Assembly: GCA_023231475.1 (NCBI GenBank)
Contig: JALJEE010002344.1
Coordinates: 1-36,911, forward strand
Source of the DNA: Seison nebaliae
Taxonomy: Eukaryota > Rotifera > Pararotatoria > Seisonacea > Seisonidae
Length of the DNA: 36,911 nucleotides
Direction: 5' to 3'
Position numbers and translations under genes: made by a program
Shown: in pieces, positions 10,601 to 20,800 of the stretch
Layout of the letters: the number at the start of each line of letters is the position of its first letter
How positions within the stretch are numbered: the stretch's first letter is position 1
Notes under the pieces: model-generated
Database searches by the model: none
What the model was told of the DNA's origin: nothing
The model's input: the letters and a program-made list of their open reading frames with translations, nothing else

Positions 10601-12683
10601 CCTGACATTCCGTCACCAACATCCACTTGTTGTACTTCAATGAAATTTATAATAATATCAACGAATTGATTGACAAAATCTTGAAGTTGAGCTGTCGATT
10701 TTATTGCTTCTTTCTCATGTTCCGTTAAATCAGATAACGATTCCAATCCAGGTGTACAATCCACCACCGGCATTTCTGATAAAACTTCCCCAATGAATTG
10801 GAAGAATAAGAGACATTTATGATAATCATTCGCATCAATTCCAGGTAAAGCGGCAAATAATAATGAAATTACAGACGATTGTCCTTCTGGATAGAATTTG
10901 ACATTATGTCGCATAATATGTTGTGTACATAAAACCATGCACCACATTAAGGAAATTTGACGATGAGGCTCCACAACTGTCGTCAAACTAGTTTTTAAAT
11001 CGGACACTAATTTTGGAAGAATCATTTCTGGACGCAATGCTGCCAATTGAGATAAGACACCGGAAGCGAGTTTCGAATGATTTTTCGAGAAGATGGCCAA
11101 CATACATGGAGTGTGAAGAATACTAACAAATTCCGATATATCTCCATCAGTTAATAAATGACTTTCGGGAACTGGTCCCAAACATGTGTATCCACTATAT
11201 CGTTCCCGATAGATACGATGAGAGAAGGCCGATGCCAAATCTTTCATAAAAGCGATTAAATCTTTCTAGTTAATATGAAGTTAATAGAGATCTGATTTGA
11301 ATTTAAAATGAACTGTCCATGACGCTTCATTTGATGGATGGAAATAAGACATCAACATTTGAAACAATTTCCTCAGATGTAACATACTACTACTTCCATT
11401 TCCCTAAAATAATTAAACAAATGAAATAATTCATAGAAATAATTTGATTTTAACCATTGCAGCAACAAAAAATTGTGCGGCTGAAGTTACATCGAAATTA
11501 ACGAAATGAAGTAAAGTTTGAGCGCCTTTCTCTCCAGCAATAATTCCCAAACTGCAAATAAATCTGTTATACATCTGAATGAACGGAAATTATAATTTTC
11601 CATAAAATAATTGAAGAGAAATAATGAAACTTTTGGAATCCATGGTTCCCAATCGAAATATCCGATATTTTCAGCTGCAGCAGCTGAAATCAAATTCACC
11701 ATATCCTAATCAGAAATACAGAAATAGTTTTACGAATTAAAATATTAACCATCTCAAAAACAGTAGGAGCATGAAAAGAATCTAATATCATCAGGAATTC
11801 TTCCAACCATAATCGAACGGTAAAATTGAGCCAATCGGGTGGAACAAATGTTGGGAGGAAGAACGCTAATGTATACGCTGCCGTATACATTTCGCTGTCG
11901 AATGGACAGAATTTTGTTCTCATTTCATATAGAATTTCATATGTTGCTTCTTTCGGAAAATATCGTCTCGCTACCACCAAAAATAATCTTGAAATGTTTT
12001 CAAATGTTTCATCTTGTTCAGTTAATCCTATCTTCTCCCAATTATCATTCGATGCCTTTTGAATGAGAAGATAAATCGGTCTCCATTCGATGGTTAATTC
12101 ATCACGACAAATAAAATATTTCCGACTAAATTATAAAGTATTTGGAATGAAATTCAATCTTTTGAAATCAAATATGATACTGACTTCAATAAAGCTACTA
12201 ATGTCGATAATGCTTGTGTGGCACTTCGACTATCGATGTCAGGTTGATAGAGGAAACTCAAATATAATTTCACCAATCCGATATATTCACTTTTGCTGAA
12301 AGCGAAACCATAACTCCTGATATATCTAAAAAAAGCGAAATGATTCTAAGTGAATTGAAGAGAAATGGTAACCTGAATAATCGTTGAGTCCAGAAAACTA
12401 ATGCTGGTTGAACTTCTTGCATTTTAACTGCTCGTACCAAATTATGTTTGATTTCCGCAAAAACTGCATTCGCTTCTTCATAAATCTCCTTCTGGTATTC
12501 GGGTGGTAAGATACGATGATGAATAATTCCGCTCTGCCATTTCTTCACATTGTCCGACATAGAATAATTCCATTCTTCATCTATATAGGTTGTAAGATGA
12601 AAACGATTGGAGGCGATACGACGAAATCTTTTTCGACGTTTCTTATTTCCTATTCTCTTAGTCGCACTAACTCTATTAAACAT
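4633..12683 (-). CDS. PSME4: Proteasome activator complex subunit 4 (PA200/Blm10 family)
   Basis: PA200 is a nuclear HEAT-repeat solenoid that caps the 20S proteasome without ATP. The exons are 12683-12373, 12325-12185, 12125-11750, 11705-11631, 11574-11455, 11403-11314, 11265-6313, 6255 to about 5982, 5319-5189, 5139-4939 and 4767-4633, giving about 2268 aa against about 1840 in human. Family blocks include [48 protein letters not shown] and [11 protein letters not shown]. The C-terminus ends YYA, the tail that opens the 20S gate. Extra length comes from an acidic stretch near residue 1366 and a 12-asparagine run near 1425. The end of exon 8 is uncertain: donors at 6042/6041 and 5982/5981 both keep the frame. 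The long intron there holds an opposite-strand ORF. Confidence 0.93.
5401..5407 (+). promoter_or_regulatory. TATA box of the nested ORF
   Basis: TATAAAA lies 96 nt upstream of the ATG at 5497, inside the PSME4 intron and oriented for plus-strand transcription. Confidence 0.45.
5497..5922 (+). CDS. Basic 141-aa protein nested in a PSME4 intron
   Basis: A single ATG-to-stop frame encodes 141 aa inside the large PSME4 intron, on the opposite strand. I do not recognise a family. The first third is polar and acidic (VKDEEKS). The middle has a possible helix rich in Arg and Lys, with [16 protein letters not shown]. The C-terminal third has [10 protein letters not shown], which could be a nuclear localisation signal, and then repeated [14 protein letters not shown] units resembling a linker-histone tail, ending in a Glu-rich segment. 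There is no signal peptide or membrane segment. A TATA box at 5401 supports independent transcription. A chromatin or DNA-binding role is a guess from charge alone. A spurious frame remains possible because the intron could tolerate one. Confidence 0.55.
   Translation: MITNILPNSQEEVVHQPTEQHKVKDEEKSVALSAVQLFNKESLAKMNKKPAHRTDEEIEKLVNENIRRCARPQRSQRKAKVEALRRIFRTSQTTEKKCRRKRKPKVNSPKVKSAKVKISKTIIEEKPVVTKEKEEPKECEE
8085..8121. repeat. ATT/TTA trinucleotide microsatellite coding for poly-asparagine in PSME4
   Basis: A run of ATT units with one GTT interruption reads as about 12 consecutive asparagines on the minus strand, in a linker-like insertion absent from human PA200. Length variation between individuals would be expected. 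Confidence 0.9.
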
Positions 12684-14910
12684 CTTCTCTCACATACACT
12701 TCAATTAAATGGATATTAAAAAGAAAAGAACAGAAATCTCTTTCAATTACATAAAAGAAATGAGATTCATATAAAAACATGTGACAAGGAAAAATAATAT
12801 ATGGGAAATTAAATCGAACGGAATAACCACATGAAAAGGATTCTGATGAACATCAAGCAGTGCGAGATTTTCGAAAACCGATTTACAAATACCACCTGTC
12901 TTCAGAAAATTCATATGTGCAAAATTTATTCCATTTAATAATTTTGAGAATAAGAAGCTTTCTCTTTTAGAATAAATAAATATTCTGTTGGAAACTTGGA
13001 AAAAAAATTTCGTCTAATCTCTCTAAATTATCCTCGATTCTGACGATGTTGGTCCTGATGGAATTTTAATGGGAAAGAAGAGTAACCTGACCAAATATAT
13101 TCTGATTGGGAACTGTCGTCCATAATTGATTATTATCAATCAAAACCAATTGATTACTTTATTATTGACATCCAAAGTAAGATGATTCTCACCTCAATAA
13201 TTTAGACTGAATAATTTAGTTAGATGTCGCGATTGTTGGAGAGAATATTTGGAGAAAATGTTGTTTATATAAATACCGCTACTTCCAAACAGCTTACGGT
13301 TTAACGAACAAATCTTACTTCTATTTATTAACAACTCGTTAGAGATGAATGAAATAATTAAAACTGATTCATTTCAAACTGCCAACAATTTCCAGTTATT
13401 TTCACCTTCGAAATGAGACATATGCGCATAAATATTCAAATACATGGGTTCATGTCAAAAACATATTTAATATTTCTTTTTTTTTATAAACTAAAACTTA
13501 TTGAACTGTATGTCGTCATTCGATAATTTCTTATTCAACAATTATGTTGAAAAAAATTTTTTTATCAATCTGTTAACGAAGAGAATCTTTTTTATTAATA
13601 GTTCGATCATTACATATGAAGTTCAGATAAATTGTTTTCCTCATTTCATTCCAATTCGAACGAAAAAATTTTGAGGAACGGCAGAAATTTGAAATATTTT
13701 TCTGAAATAATAACTAAAAATACGCTTCCTTATTTATAAGAGAAATCTATTTTGGCATTGTAATTTCTAAAAGATTAGTCATCACTCTGGAAGCTTCTAT
13801 TGGTATTCTTCTATCAGGAGCAATCACTTTCTAAACCGAATATTATTTCTCCGGTAAATCTGTGTAGATTTGGTTTTTGAAATGATTGTTCAATTTTTTA
13901 GTTCAACATCTTCAACGAAAATTGGCAGAGCTTTAAAGTTTCAAATTTCAGTTAATTCTCAAAAATTGTCGTTTACCAAAGTCTGAGGTCAAACACATAT
14001 TATTAGATTCGGTTTGTTATTTCTTGTTATTCAATATTTTTATTAGAAGTTTAAAATAAATTATTAAATTTTTTTTCATTTCTACCTCACGTTCATGGTA
14101 AAGAAATGGTCAAGAGTTAAAATTTATTTCTTATTAACTTATTGAATGTTGACTTGCATAACTAACAATAATTGACTAACAATGCAGGGATAATATTTAT
14201 GAAACTGAACATTCAATCGTTTCACAACATGAAAAAATGATTTGAAATATTATTAAAAGTTTTGTTATTGTGCAAAAGGTAGTTAGCAGAAAGTACCGGA
14301 TATAATGAATAACCTGTAAAAGTTTTTTGAAGCAAATTCATCATAAACGAAGGAAATTTTCCTGCAGTACAATATATAGAATAGAAACAACACAAACTAA
14401 ATCATGCTTCGAAGAACTTTATTTTTGTGATTTCTTTTTTCAATTCAGAATGTACTGGATTAAGAGCATTGTTAAATAATTAATGTATATTACAAAATAA
14501 GTCCGTCATAAACGAGTTCTAACTTAGGTTTGTATCTCGAATATTGCATTATAGAGCATATTTAAGATACGTCATTGTAATACATCAGTATTCAGAATAA
14601 GAATCGATACTTACTTCCTTGAGAAATCGTTAACGAATTTCGGATAAGTAGCGAAGTTGAATATGACCTTACTTGAATAATTTCCAAAAGAACGAATCAT
14701 ATTTTTTTCACGATTCAAGTGTCAAAATATAGGTAATGACATAATATGCCCCCCTCTGACATTTAAGGGAGCTTTTTTTTTCTGAATTGTATGCATTCTT
14801 GTAATAAACTAGAAAAAAACTTCTTTTTATTTTAATTCAGGTTCAAATTATAGAACATAAATTGCGGAATATTTTCCGACGTATTGAAGAAACCAAGAGA
14901 TTGTTTAATA
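12684..14910. other. Gene-poor AT-rich stretch upstream of PSME4 and of the first FReD-like gene
   Basis: About 2.2 kb without a convincing gene. It must contain the PSME4 promoter at its left end and the promoter of the secreted-protein gene at its right end. A TATA-like TATATAAATA lies at 13266-13275. A short ATG frame begins about 70 nt further on and would meet a GTTATT donor after about 50 nt. No tRNA, rRNA, tandem array or recognisable transposon end was seen. Confidence 0.4.
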
Positions 14911-15579
14911 ATGAAAATTCTTTTAATTCCCTCCATATTCATTATCCTTCATGTTGAATGTAATGAAATTTTTACAAGGATGATAAACATCGGTGCCTAT
15001 TCCAAATCGAAAGCACTTCAACAGACATCGGAATGTGGTTTAAGGGGTGATTGTGGAGGAATCGTAGATAAAGAAGAAATAACATACTTGAAAGAACCGA
15101 AAGAAGATTATGCACACCTACTCCCTTGCATAGATATGGATGTTTCTCAATTTACATCCTCAAATATGATAAATTTTGGAAAGTTTGAAAGCAATACTAA
15201 ATTCTTTGGTCGTGATTGGCATGATTTTAAATGTGGTTTCTATCTCGATGATTCTAATTACTATTTAGGAAATAAAAAATTATCCGAGATGTCCCAAAAT
15301 TTTGAATTAAGGGAAATCTTATTTTTTTATGATTATCAACTTATGAAATTTGGTCAACCAAAGATTTTGAGTGAGGCTGAAGATTATCAATTAATCTACA
15401 AGGAAGATTATAGTTTTCAACCAGCTGTTGATGAAAATGGATCGTCTTTCAATTCAACAAAGTTTATGACCCAAGAACATAATCCATATTCTTCGTTTTG
15501 TGCGTCGAATGAAACTTATGGATTTTGGTTTAAACTCTGCAATCCTGGAGGTCCAATAACCATTACAGTAATCAATTGA
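14911..15579 (+). CDS. Secreted fibrinogen-related-domain-like protein, copy 1
   Basis: This single-exon gene encodes 222 aa from the ATG at 14911. The start MKILLIPSIFIILHVEC is a typical signal peptide with a cleavage site near residue 17. Parts of the mature protein resemble a fibrinogen C-terminal domain: a WHDFKCGF stretch, then NYYLGNKKL (FReDs have GEFWLGN), then EDYQL, and near the end FCASNETYGFWFKLC, matching the final FReD disulfide (NCA...GWWxxxC). The terminal FReD segment after that cysteine (SNLNG and GIxW) is missing, and the protein ends ten residues later. Binding to glycans or to other proteins outside the cell is an inference from the fold. The downstream neighbour is a clear paralogue, so the pair arose by tandem duplication. 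Confidence 0.7.
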   Translation: MKILLIPSIFIILHVECNEIFTRMINIGAYSKSKALQQTSECGLRGDCGGIVDKEEITYLKEPKEDYAHLLPCIDMDVSQFTSSNMINFGKFESNTKFFGRDWHDFKCGFYLDDSNYYLGNKKLSEMSQNFELREILFFYDYQLMKFGQPKILSEAEDYQLIYKEDYSFQPAVDENGSSFNSTKFMTQEHNPYSSFCASNETYGFWFKLCNPGGPITITVIN

Positions 15580-16157
15580 TTTAAAGTTTCGTTTAATTTC
15601 TTAAATTATTGTACTACTTTTTATTTAGATATTAACTGATTATCAAAATTATTTGACAAATTTATGTTTTAATTTTTTTATATGAAGAATTCAAAAAATT
15701 TTTTTTTCGCATAAAACTCTAATTTTTTTATTTCTCACAAGTTTTCCTTCAAAAAATACTATTCCTTGAATATCGTGGAAATTTACTATTTTTCTAATTC
15801 ACATATTTAATTACAAGGATAAAAAGGATAAATTTCTATTGATTCAATTAAAATTTCTGTGGAATCTTCGGAAACATTCATAATTTCCTGGAAATATATT
15901 ATATTTCCTTGGGAAGATATTCGTTTTAAAGATATAATCATAAGTATCGAATTGGAAAGTAGAATGAAATTTATCGAAAATTCCATTAATGAATTGCTAA
16001 GAAATCGGAATATATATTTGTTAATAAAATTTAACGGAACATTCTTTGTTGGATTTGGACAAATAAAATTACGTCGAATATTATAATTGAAAGGAAATTG
16101 AAAATTTTTCGTAGTATTTAACGCCATGAAAAATTAGTGGATGTAAATCCTTTAAAA
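15580..16157. other. Spacer between the two FReD-like paralogues
   Basis: 578 nt of AT-rich sequence. Opposing open frames occur in the middle: 106 codons on the minus strand (16127-15807, with a real ATG) and about 75 on the plus strand. Neither shows a recognisable domain, signal peptide or repeat. It could hide a small unrecognised gene. Confidence 0.35.
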
Positions 16158-16844
16158 ATGAAATTTTATACCATATTCCTCATTTTCTTATTTTCTGATG
16201 GACGATGTAACGAAATTTTTACCAGAAAATTCGACTGTGTTTCTAATTCGAAAATAATGGACATCATTGCCTCATCGGAATGTGGTTTACTGGACAATTG
16301 CGCAGGTCTCGGGAGAAATGGTGGGAAATGTTTCGGTGCCTGTAAACATTTGGCACTTCAGAGAGAACCTTTTGATGAATATTCGCATTTATTTGAATGC
16401 GATAGTATGGATGTTACTCAATTCAAATCATATAACTTGATTAATTTTGGTAAATTTGATGACTCTACTGAATTTTTTGGTCATAGTTGGTATGACTTCA
16501 AATGTGGATTTTATAAGAATGGTGAAAATTATTATTTGGGAAACGAAATGTTACACCATTATTCAAACAACAATATATCACAAATGAATATCATGTACAA
16601 TGGCACAATGTATCAAATGGGAAAACCAGAAATTTTAAGTGAAGCCGAGGAATATAAGTTAACATTTAAAGATAATTATGGTTGGACTGATTTTAAGGAC
16701 GATAATGGAGACACTTTCAATAATACTAAATTCATGACGATAAAAGATAATGAATATGTTCCGTGTTCTCCAAATGGACATTTTGGGTTTTGGTTCAAAA
16801 TTTGTAATCCAGTAAATTTCATGTCAATAACAATTATTCGTTAA
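16158..16844 (+). CDS. Secreted fibrinogen-related-domain-like protein, copy 2
   Basis: This single-exon gene encodes 228 aa from the ATG at 16158. Its signal peptide is MKFYTIFLIFLFSDGRC. It shares with copy 1 the mature start CNEIFTR, then SECGL, MDVTQF, LINFGKF, a W.DFKCGFY block, YYLGNE, PEILSEAEEYKL, NTKFMT and GFWFKICNP. The FReD-like features are NYYLGNEMLH and the C-terminal CSPNGHFGFWFKIC pair; the last FReD segment is again absent. It has an additional cysteine cluster near residue 50 (GGKCFGAC) that copy 1 lacks, so disulfide pairing has diverged. Potential N-glycosylation sites (NNTK, NGTM, NISQ) fit a secreted protein. Receptor, lectin or effector roles are all possible, and I do not assign one. 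Confidence 0.7.
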   Translation: MKFYTIFLIFLFSDGRCNEIFTRKFDCVSNSKIMDIIASSECGLLDNCAGLGRNGGKCFGACKHLALQREPFDEYSHLFECDSMDVTQFKSYNLINFGKFDDSTEFFGHSWYDFKCGFYKNGENYYLGNEMLHHYSNNNISQMNIMYNGTMYQMGKPEILSEAEEYKLTFKDNYGWTDFKDDNGDTFNNTKFMTIKDNEYVPCSPNGHFGFWFKICNPVNFMSITIIR

Positions 16845-16902
16845 ATAATATCAGTATTGGCTTATTATGATTAATGTTAAGAAATAATGATTTTAGTGAA
16901 AT

Positions 16903-16908
16903 AATAAA
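16903..16908 (+). terminator. Polyadenylation signal AATAAA for FReD-like copy 2
   Basis: A canonical signal lies 59 nt after the stop codon. Confidence 0.6.
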
Positions 16909-17119
16909 TTGCTTTAAGTTCTATTCAAATGTAACAAATATATCCCATAAATTACAAATACTGTCAATTTGAAAGATCCTGTTAACTTTCGTTTTTATTG
17001 TTCATTCGACAATAATTGGGAAATGTCCAATACAACAAAGATGTTTGTGTCTGATGGTGTTAGGCAGTTAAGCATAATTGATATTCTTGGTACGAACTGA
17101 TAAGGAGTTCCAAAACTTA

Positions 17120-17506
17120 CAAGGGAATGGTACGCATTCGCATCTGCCGTTTGACTCCAAAAAATCATGGAAATAGGAAAAATAAAGTTAAAGAGATGTA
17201 TAAATTTTTTTATCCTTTTGTTAGTGGAAGTATTACAACAGAATTTTGGCCTTTTTCTATTCCGTATGTAGATGTAGGTATGTATTATCTATATACAATT
17301 CTGTATAAAAAATTATTTAATATTTACAGAATTGTATATAAAAAATACATATCTACATCTACGTATAGAGTAAAAAAGGCCATAAACCGGGTGTAATACT
17401 TCGACTAAAGATAAAAAAAATTTACACATCTCTTGAACTTTATTTTTCCTATATCCATGATTTTTTTGAAGTCAAACGGCTGATGCGAACGCGTACCATT
17501 CCCTTG
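17120..17506. mobile_element. Foldback MITE with long terminal inverted repeats and TTA target-site duplication
   Basis: The element is 387 bp and almost entirely palindromic. The left arm (17120-17305) and right arm (17325-17506) are about 90% identical as inverted copies around a 19-nt loop. The ends read CAAGGGAATGGTACGC and its reverse complement. TTA occurs on both sides (17117-17119 and 17507-17509), as expected for a 3-bp target-site duplication. TTA/TAA duplications are typical of PIF/Harbinger elements, so a non-autonomous member of that group is likely, although the termini alone do not prove it. It encodes no transposase. The 89-codon frame inside it is a by-product of the palindrome. 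Confidence 0.88.
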
Positions 17507-17817
17507 TTAGATTTTTGATTTTACGAAGCAATTTTCCTTTATAGTTTAACCTTTACTCATTGTTATTAACATTGATTAACGAAATACATACATCGCTATG
17601 TATTTGTTAGATCTATTCGAATAGATCTATCGCACAATCGTAGATCCATAGGATATCATTTGATTGGTTATTTATCTTAATCATCATATACTATTTGTAT
17701 TTTGTGCGAAGTTCAAGAGAAATTCATTATGAAAATATTATGATAAGGGAAAAAGTGGAAATTTATTGTAAATCTTTAATTTAACCGATCAGTTTAAAAG
17801 ACATTAAATTCAATTTA
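17507..17817. other. 3' flank of the dynein heavy chain gene
   Basis: This 311-nt stretch runs between the MITE and the dynein stop codon. It holds a minus-strand AATAAA at 17762-17767 (51 nt after the stop) and no other recognised feature. Confidence 0.5.
17762..17767 (-). terminator. Polyadenylation signal AATAAA for the dynein heavy chain gene
   Basis: The minus strand reads AATAAA about 50 nt beyond the dynein stop codon, so the transcript should end before the MITE. Confidence 0.65.
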
Positions 17818-20800
17818 TTACACTTGTAGTAATAAACACACACCGCCTAAAATCCATACGGCTGGTTTCTCTTTTGATTTTAGATTAAACGTCCATACAA
17901 ATGTTGGTCCTCTCTGTTTTGTTTTGTATACGGGACATTCATAAAAATTCTTTGTTTCTTGACGATCGGTTGTTATTGCCTAAAAAAATGTTCAATTTAT
18001 TTCTGTGAATGAAATGGAGAACCTTAATGAATAATACGGGCATCATTGGCGTTAATTCTTTTAAACGAGCTTCTCCTATTTGACCAGTTTGAGTATCCCA
18101 TCTTGCACCTTCCATGAAGAGACCATGTACATAAGCGCCTTCTCGAGGAGAACTCGCTAAATCTTCCCGAGTCTTCTTTGTAACATCGACAGATAAACAC
18201 ATTTTATCTAAAGGCCATTCATTCTTCCTCGCAGTGACTTGCATGATGGCTGTGAGGAAGGATTGAGGATTGAACAATCCACCTAACCACACGGCATATG
18301 GCAAAATGAAATCGTTACTCCATGACTCTAATTCTTTTACTCGAATGAGGAAATCGGCGTACCATGTACTCAAACTGTATAATGAAGGATATGCTTTCTT
18401 TATCCAATTATCTGGAATCTACAAATAAATAATATTATTGTTTCTTTTTAAATTGAATTTCCAAAAGAAAAACCTTATCTAGAAATAATGCTTCACTTAA
18501 CAATTCCATATCCTCCGTAATCGTCAGTTCTCCCTTTAAACCTAAATTTAATTCATTTAAGCTTTTTCTCATCTCATTAATCAACATATTCATCCTCTCA
18601 CACTCTTGAATGGCGACAACCGTATATGGTGTCTTTTCTTCCGTCTTGGCAAACAATTCCAACATATTGAATTCTTCAGGTAATCTTTCATATACTTCAT
18701 CTAAAATCTGCCGAATTTTTTCTTCTCTCGTATTCGAACTGGTTTGACCTGGAAAAATTGTAAAGTAATTTAACAGAAGAATAAAATGAAGAATAACCTC
18801 CGGAAGCACCAGTATCTCTCGGTTGCATTTCAAAAACAGTTTTGAATAAATTATCTGAAAGTGTTGTAAGGAAATCAATCTCAGCATTTGGATGTAATCC
18901 ATATAAATATGGTGATTCTGCTGGTAATACTTCATCGATGTAATTATGATAACCAACATAATCTGAATTAGGAGGAACTGGGAAATTGGGGGCTAACATC
19001 AATTCTCCATCAAACATTTCGGCATTTAAATATTCTTGTAAATAAGTTCGACATAATCGACGATCCCAATCGTCAGTAATATGACCGCCGTACATAATCT
19101 CTCCAAATAAATATCTCAAATCATCCCATGGTACTTTTGGATTTGGTTCCAGATAATTGTATAACACATCCACACTAATCGTTAGATCGCCATTATTGAA
19201 TGGATATGTTCTATTCCATCCTTGTGCTCCAAATTTCCTTCTTTCCGATACAACAGCGTGGAAATAACAAAGAGAGAACAATATCGATTTAAATTCCGTT
19301 TCTTTCGAACACATCTCCAATGTATCTTGATTGAATAAGTCAAATGATTTATGTAAATTAGCCATCATTCCAGTGGGCGGTTCATTTGTTATTTTAATGG
19401 CGTTCTCTAATATTCCTTGAGGAATGATATGTGCCGAAGGTTCTCCAGCTGGTTCAGCCGAAATGAATACACGAAAATTTTCACTACCAATTTCAGAACA
19501 ATGTTCCAGTTTTTTCTCTAAAGTTGGTAACCATCTTTCAACTAAATGAATATTTTGTAAAACAACCCAATGGCCCTTTTCTGCGCCTTGTTCTAAGGCC
19601 GATTCAGCAATAACTTCTTGGCCTTGTCCCAATGAAACGTTATGGAAATTTTCCTCGTCGAAAGTAAATCCCAATTTTTTTCCTAACGCTTCCACATCTT
19701 TCAACGGATCGACACCTGGCGATAAGATGAAGAACATGGGGGTTGACGGCGTTGTCTCTTCGAATGAACGTCCAAATTCCACTGATCTTCCCTCAACATA
19801 TTTATGACCCAGTTTCTCTTCAATGAAATTTGTAACAGCGTAACTCATACGATCAGGACGTAATGCTCTCATCATACAAAGTTTCTGTAGACCAGTCTTG
19901 TTCTTCCAATCCTGAGGGAATTTCTCTTTTTCAGGAATTTCACTTTCCACTAATTTTTTCCATCGTTTCGCTGAACCTTCGATATCTCGATCAAGATGAC
20001 GGAAATCTTCCAGCGACGATAATGCCTTAATTCCACCCCATGATACATTTGACAAGAAGTCAACTGGTGAAGTGACATTCGGTACAATGGGGAATCTTAA
20101 AAGGAAATCTAATTCTTTTACATCAATCTCTTTGTTCATCAATAGAACTTGAAACATCATTTGTGCTAAAAATGTTAATTTATCTTTTTCAAACAGTCCT
20201 CTCGTTGTATAAATGAATGTTGAATAAGAAATCGTGTCAATAAGATTGATCACACGCTGCTTAACATCTTCTGACGGTTCTGCTTTCTCGATAGCTTTAT
20301 TAAACACTATTTTGAATGCTTTCAATGAAAATTGGTACATCGGATTGATTTTATGTAATTCATTCATTATGAAATAGAGAACTGATGCTCTTGCTGCTGC
20401 TGGACGATACAATTCTCTCGCCTCATCAATTTTAAGAGTTGTTATTTTCGCTTCCTGTACTTTCTCTTCAATATCTATGGCCGTTCGTTTAGTTGTCTCT
20501 AAATTCTCAACCAATTCATAATCTCCCAAGAAATTACCTTCGGCTGCTGATAATCGAGCAAGTAAACTGTCTTCCAATTTTTTCAAAGTAATCTTATATT
20601 CATTTTGGGATCTCGTCAAATCGTATTTTTGTTTTTCTAAATCAGGACGTTCTGACGCCACAACATCAGCCAATAATTGATCTTCTAAACCGTCTTTAGT
20701 TACTGTGAAATTGAGAAGTGTAGTTTGTGCTTGAATTTCTGGTTTGTAGTGAGGATTGGCTAATTTGGTTTGAAGTATTAAACGGAAATCTGAATGATAT

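Noticed and set aside
15807-16127. Possible 106-aa gene on the minus strand between the FReD-like copies
   Set aside because: It has a real ATG, but the plus strand is also open over the same bases, the composition is simply AT-rich, and no domain or signal is visible.
17127-17396. 89-codon plus-strand frame
   Set aside because: It lies entirely within the two arms of the inverted-repeat MITE, so its openness is a by-product of the palindrome.
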